Notes under the pieces: model-generated | Databases searched by the model: none | The model's input: the letters and a program-made list of their open reading frames with translations, nothing else | What the model was told of the DNA's origin: nothing | Shown: piece by piece, positions 60,382 to 64,000 of the stretch | Layout of the letters: each line of letters begins with the position of its first letter | Position numbering within the stretch: the stretch's first letter is position 1 | Position numbers and translations under genes: made by a program | DNA from: Ailanthus altissimus | Lineage: Eukaryota; Streptophyta; Magnoliopsida; Sapindales; Simaroubaceae | Assembly: GCA_946807835.1 (NCBI GenBank) | Contig: OX327683.1 | Location: 15,257,001 to 15,321,000, forward strand | Length of the DNA: 64,000 nt | Reading direction: 5' to 3'

Positions 60382-60509
60382 TTTTTTTTTTTTTTTGAGT
60401 GTATACTATACTATTACAACATGGGGAGGGGGGACTCGAACCCCTGACCTCTGGTCAGGGGGGTGCACCTACAAGGGGGGCTTGCCACTTTGGCTAAGCC
60501 CCCATGTGC
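60382..60509 (-). mobile_element. Short tRNA-derived SINE with poly(A) tail
   Basis: On the minus strand the head reads ACATGGGGGCTTAGCCAAAG and has an RNA polymerase III A box (TAGCCAAAGTG, 60496-60486) and B box (GGTTCGAGTCC, 60442-60432), both matching the consensus. It is followed by a short body and a poly(A) tail, seen as about 18 T at 60379-60396. The perfect 15-bp duplication AAATGCTTAGCATTT flanks it at 60367-60381 and 60510-60524. At about 128 bp it is one of the shorter plant SINEs. The perfect flanks suggest a fairly recent insertion. Confidence 0.88.
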
Positions 60510-60524
60510 AAATGCTTAGCATTT

Positions 60525-61020
60525 CTGAAAATGTGTTTTTGAGAATTAAAATACGTCACTAATTTACTAGAAATGTGTCTTTTGAAAAAGTCACTATGCT
60601 TTTTCAATAATATGACAATTTAAAGGGGTTAACATTTCTTTAAAACTAACCTCATCTCTATAAATTATTGGCATTTCTCAAATTGAAGATAGACAATTTT
60701 GCTTGATCTTGAATTCTTTATTATCATTTATATACTCAAATATTTTAAAATTAAAAATAATTACTTATTATTAAAAGAAAACTGTATTTGTGAGTGCACT
60801 CTTGCAACTTCATCTTATCATTAAATTTTGGAAATTTTACTGTCATTCAACTCATTTATATCAAGATTATAATTATGTGAGAGCAGAAATAATTTTAAGA
60901 ATAATGTTTTGAACATCTTGATAAACACTTCTTTCTTATATTTTCAATATTTTTCTAACAATAATCATAACAACAACAACAAAATTCTCATTATTTGGCA
61001 TCGGTCAATTAACAATATGA
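60525..61020. other. AT-rich spacer
   Basis: No gene seen. Confidence 0.5.
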
Positions 61021-61064
61021 GAAATAATTTCAGAAACATCATTGTTAGGAAGGAATAAATATGA
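61021..61064. repeat. 44-bp tandem repeat, first unit (host of the solo LTR)
   Basis: GAAATAATTTCAGAAACATC and the rest of this 44-bp unit recur at 63918-63961 with a few differences. The family B solo LTR sits at the GAAAT that begins the second unit. Confidence 0.75.
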
Positions 61065-61069
61065 GAAAT

Positions 61070-63917
61070 TGTCACGCCCCAGACCCAAAAGATCCGACAC
61101 ACGACATCACTTACATTCATTCATTGCATGTGCACTCATAAATAATATTACACAAAATTTTCAACTTTCATTCAACACAGGAATCCTTAGCAAGATGCTA
61201 GTAAGTTCAACACTAAAATCAACCATAACCTAACATATAAATATAAACTTCTCTTGACAATATTTAAACATTCATTTCAATTTCTTTCAGAATTATAGCA
61301 ATTGAATTATGACTGGGACAATTATTAAACCGGAGATACGCAGAGTTTTCTCAGAGATTAACACTCTACTACGTCACCAGTAGCAACTTTGTTACCGGGA
61401 GCCCAGAATATATCCATTGCAAATTCTTACTTAAAATCATCCAATAACCACACTTTATAAAACTTAAACCAAATTCAATCCACACACAATGAAATAATAC
61501 ATAAGCATTTATTCAATAGGGACAAATCAAATATCATATCCCACGTGTCCCCAAATGAAACACTCGGTAACCTAGCAACTTAGGGAACCCAAGAAACAGC
61601 AGAAGCCTTGCCAAATCCGCTAAGCACACATGCACCTTATTTACCTGAAATCACCATAAACTATAATGAGTATAAAACTCAGTAAGCATACTAGTTTTTT
61701 ATATATCAAATACAAATACATATATATACACAATGCATATGTATGATATGCTGTGATCAATCAAAATCATAATCTTATCAAATCACATATCATGTAAGCG
61801 CTTACACATTCTTTCAAAACCCATAATAGGAATACCATCACTCAACTACTACCTAGTAGGACTTACATATCACATATCACATAATGAGCCAAATGTCACT
61901 CGTAGGTGACATACCGTATGAAAGGAATAGTACAAGTGAGGCCTTTAAATTACACATATATAATGCTCATGCCCGAAGGTAAAAGCCAAACCCTCACCCT
62001 GATCATCGGTGAGTCCTCTCACATGCACCAATACGCCACCACACGAATGTGATGACTCACTCTTCTTTTAGGTACCAATAGGATCCTCCCTACATACGGA
62101 ACACATAACATATACCAATCCCGAAGGAAAGGCCACACATAAAGGCTCCACAAATCACATAAAATGCCTACTAAGTTAACAATGAGTTCAAGTACCCTCA
62201 AAATACAAAATATTTCTCATGGACATATTACACTTCAAAAGCTTTCTTTGTTAAACATATCTTATTTTGAAAGCTCACTTTCAAAAACACATGTATGTCA
62301 TGTATGTCCATGCTCACATTCATAAATACATATCTTCACATTTCATATCAAAATATACTTTGACATAACATAAATATATTCCTAACCACATTTACAAAAT
62401 CATACAAAATAATTACTACGTTTATTGTGATTTCAGTAAAAAGTCTAATATACTTACCTCTTAACACTTTCAGCTACAAGGCTTAAATCTCCTTAACCTA
62501 TCAATGGAGATTAATCCTTTCATAAGCCTCACAATTCACACAAAATACTTTAAATAGCTTACAAAATTATACACAATGCATTTATCACATCAAATTAGTC
62601 TAAATACTTAGTTTCTCAAAATCTGTCATTCTGACCACTTACACTTAACAAATTTTTTAATAAATCAAATGATGTCCAATTACTCCAAAATCAGAATATA
62701 TCATTCTTGACTCATATATCCTTCTTAGATATGAATATTATATCAAAATTCCTACACAATCCATTCCATACATACCATCGAATCCAAACTACTAACCTGA
62801 CAAGATCAAGATACTTACTGAACAGTATTCAATCTCCCAATTTTATAAAATCATATACTAACTCAAAAATTATAAAAATATCACATAATTACTCTTAACA
62901 CATATCTCAGTCCATGATAAATATGTCACTTCCAAATCACTGCCAAAAGTATTTTAAAACTATTTTATTTCATAACTTTAAAAACTTGTTAATCAAATAC
63001 TGCAATGAGCTGATATACTTTAGAAAATCATAACACTTCAACCACATTGATCTAAATTCTCATTTCCGAGTATATCACATTAGACATATAAACTTATCAT
63101 ATTTCATAAATTCGTAATTTTTAAAGATCATTCAGTAGGTCAAAAATTATTTTCCACTGTATTATACTGTTTACACAGGAAATTTCTAGAATTTTAGGGT
63201 CATTTTGGTAAATTTACAACAAATTCAATTTCCAGAATTTTGAATCGATGCAAAGTCTCAGATGATCCTAAACTTGTCTACTTTCATATACTCAAAATTC
63301 AAAACCAGAATCGAATTACAAAAATTTATAAAATTCCTGGATCAAGAGACTATCAAGCAGAAATTCCACAATTCATCATGATTTATCAAGCTATCTTATA
63401 GATCATCATCAATTCTCACAATATCAAACGAAATACACATCAAATCCTCAATTATACATATTTCTAGAAATCAAAACTTAAAGAAATTAACTTAATTAAC
63501 GCCAATAAATTGATAATTAGTTGTGATATACCTCTAAAGATCCAAAATTCCAGTTTCTTCTTCTTTTTCTTCTTCTTCTTCTCTTTTTCTCTCCTTTATT
63601 TCTCTCTTCTCTCTCTTAAAATGGGTAGCTCGACCTAAAAATGGTAAATTAGAGTTCAAAAGTGTATTTTTATACTAAGAGGCTAATTTTTGGTATTTAC
63701 GAATTTGCCCCCAAAACTTTCAAAGTATAACAATTTGGTCCCTAAAATAAATCTAAAGTCATACAAATAAACCCAATACTAATCGTATATCCTTAACCTA
63801 TAAAAACATTACTAATAACAATATATAATTCAAGTATCACCAACATACAAATAAAATACGTATATTTATACATATATAAATATTTATTCTTACCAATCGT
63901 GGATACTGGTTACTATA
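61070..63917 (-). mobile_element. Solo long LTR (family B), inverted copy
   Basis: The reverse complement matches 46976-49687 from TATAGTAACCAG to GGGCGTGACA. The initial TG is mutated to TA. The 5-bp flanks are identical: GAAAT at 61065-61069 and 63918-63922. The TATA box (TATAAAAATA, complement at 63665-63674) and the GA-rich tract (63545-63615) are at the same relative places as in the other copy. No ORF or internal region. The ORF at 61042-61233 crosses the left border by chance. Confidence 0.87.
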
Positions 63918-64000
63918 GAAATAATTTTAGAAACATCATTGTTAAGAGGAATAAATATAGTTTCAAATATGAGATTGTCTTAATTTTTTGTTTTGTGTAT
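63918..64000. repeat. 44-bp tandem repeat, second unit, and window end
   Basis: GAAATAATTTTAGAAACATC begins the second unit of the tandem repeat interrupted by the solo LTR. The remaining bases to the window end hold nothing recognisable. Confidence 0.65.

Noticed and set aside
60421..60505. A tRNA gene with long variable arm on the minus strand
   Set aside because: The A and B boxes are perfect, but the acceptor and anticodon stems do not fold as a tRNA, and a poly(A) tail plus 15-bp flanking duplication identify a SINE.

Overview
The window is nuclear DNA of a flowering plant, most likely a eudicot. The genes have AT-rich introns with plant splice signals, the proteins match plant-only families (IQD, LBD, plant mitochondrial carriers), and plant-type LTR retrotransposons, a TRIM, a SINE and foldback elements are present. 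I cannot name the species. No tools were run: gene models were built by joining exons at GT/AG (once GC/AG) borders so that reading frame and family similarity were kept.

Left part, about 4.4-26.6 kb, is gene-rich. In order it holds an IQ67-domain calmodulin-binding protein (IQD2/IQD3 type, +), a TIM14/PAM18 mitochondrial import J-protein (+), an EF-hand protein of the mitochondrial carrier family (SAMTL type, +), a broken organellar ribosomal protein L7/L12 copy, and mitochondrial ATP synthase subunit d (-). From memory, the first and last resemble the Arabidopsis neighbours At3g52290/At3g52300, and the middle two resemble At2g35795/At2g35800. The window therefore seems to keep an ancestral gene order that Arabidopsis split between two segments. 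Three of the four intact genes have mitochondrial or organellar transport roles, but plant neighbours need not be co-functional. At 37.2-38.2 kb lies one more gene, a class I LBD (LOB-domain) transcription factor of the LBD1/LBD11 type (-).

Middle and right parts are mostly transposable elements and AT-rich intergenic DNA. At 31.6-33.9 kb there is a complete 469-bp TRIM followed by two oppositely oriented solo LTRs of one family, each with its own target-site duplication. At 40.3-56.2 kb there is one old, broken Ty3/gypsy element of Tat-like organisation. It carries gag, protease, RT/RNase H and integrase remnants on +, a 33-bp tandem repeat, and a degenerate antisense ORF resembling the 'putative gypsy-type transposon' domain. 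It is interrupted by a truncated LTR of one family and by a 2.7-kb solo LTR of another. A second copy of that long LTR lies inverted at 61.1-63.9 kb. A short tRNA-derived SINE with a perfect 15-bp target duplication is at 60.4-60.5 kb.

Further elements are a long-TIR element at 0.4-1.3 kb with a 10-bp duplication, another next to the gypsy element at 56.3-57.1 kb, a hAT-like MITE and a solo LTR in TIM14 introns, and several tandem repeats of 80-360 bp units. I found no sign of a new defence, biosynthetic or other multi-gene system. The most unusual points are the preserved gene block, the start codon isolated in its own exon in TIM14, a probable GC-AG intron in the carrier gene, and the layered retroelement history that can be read from target-site duplications.
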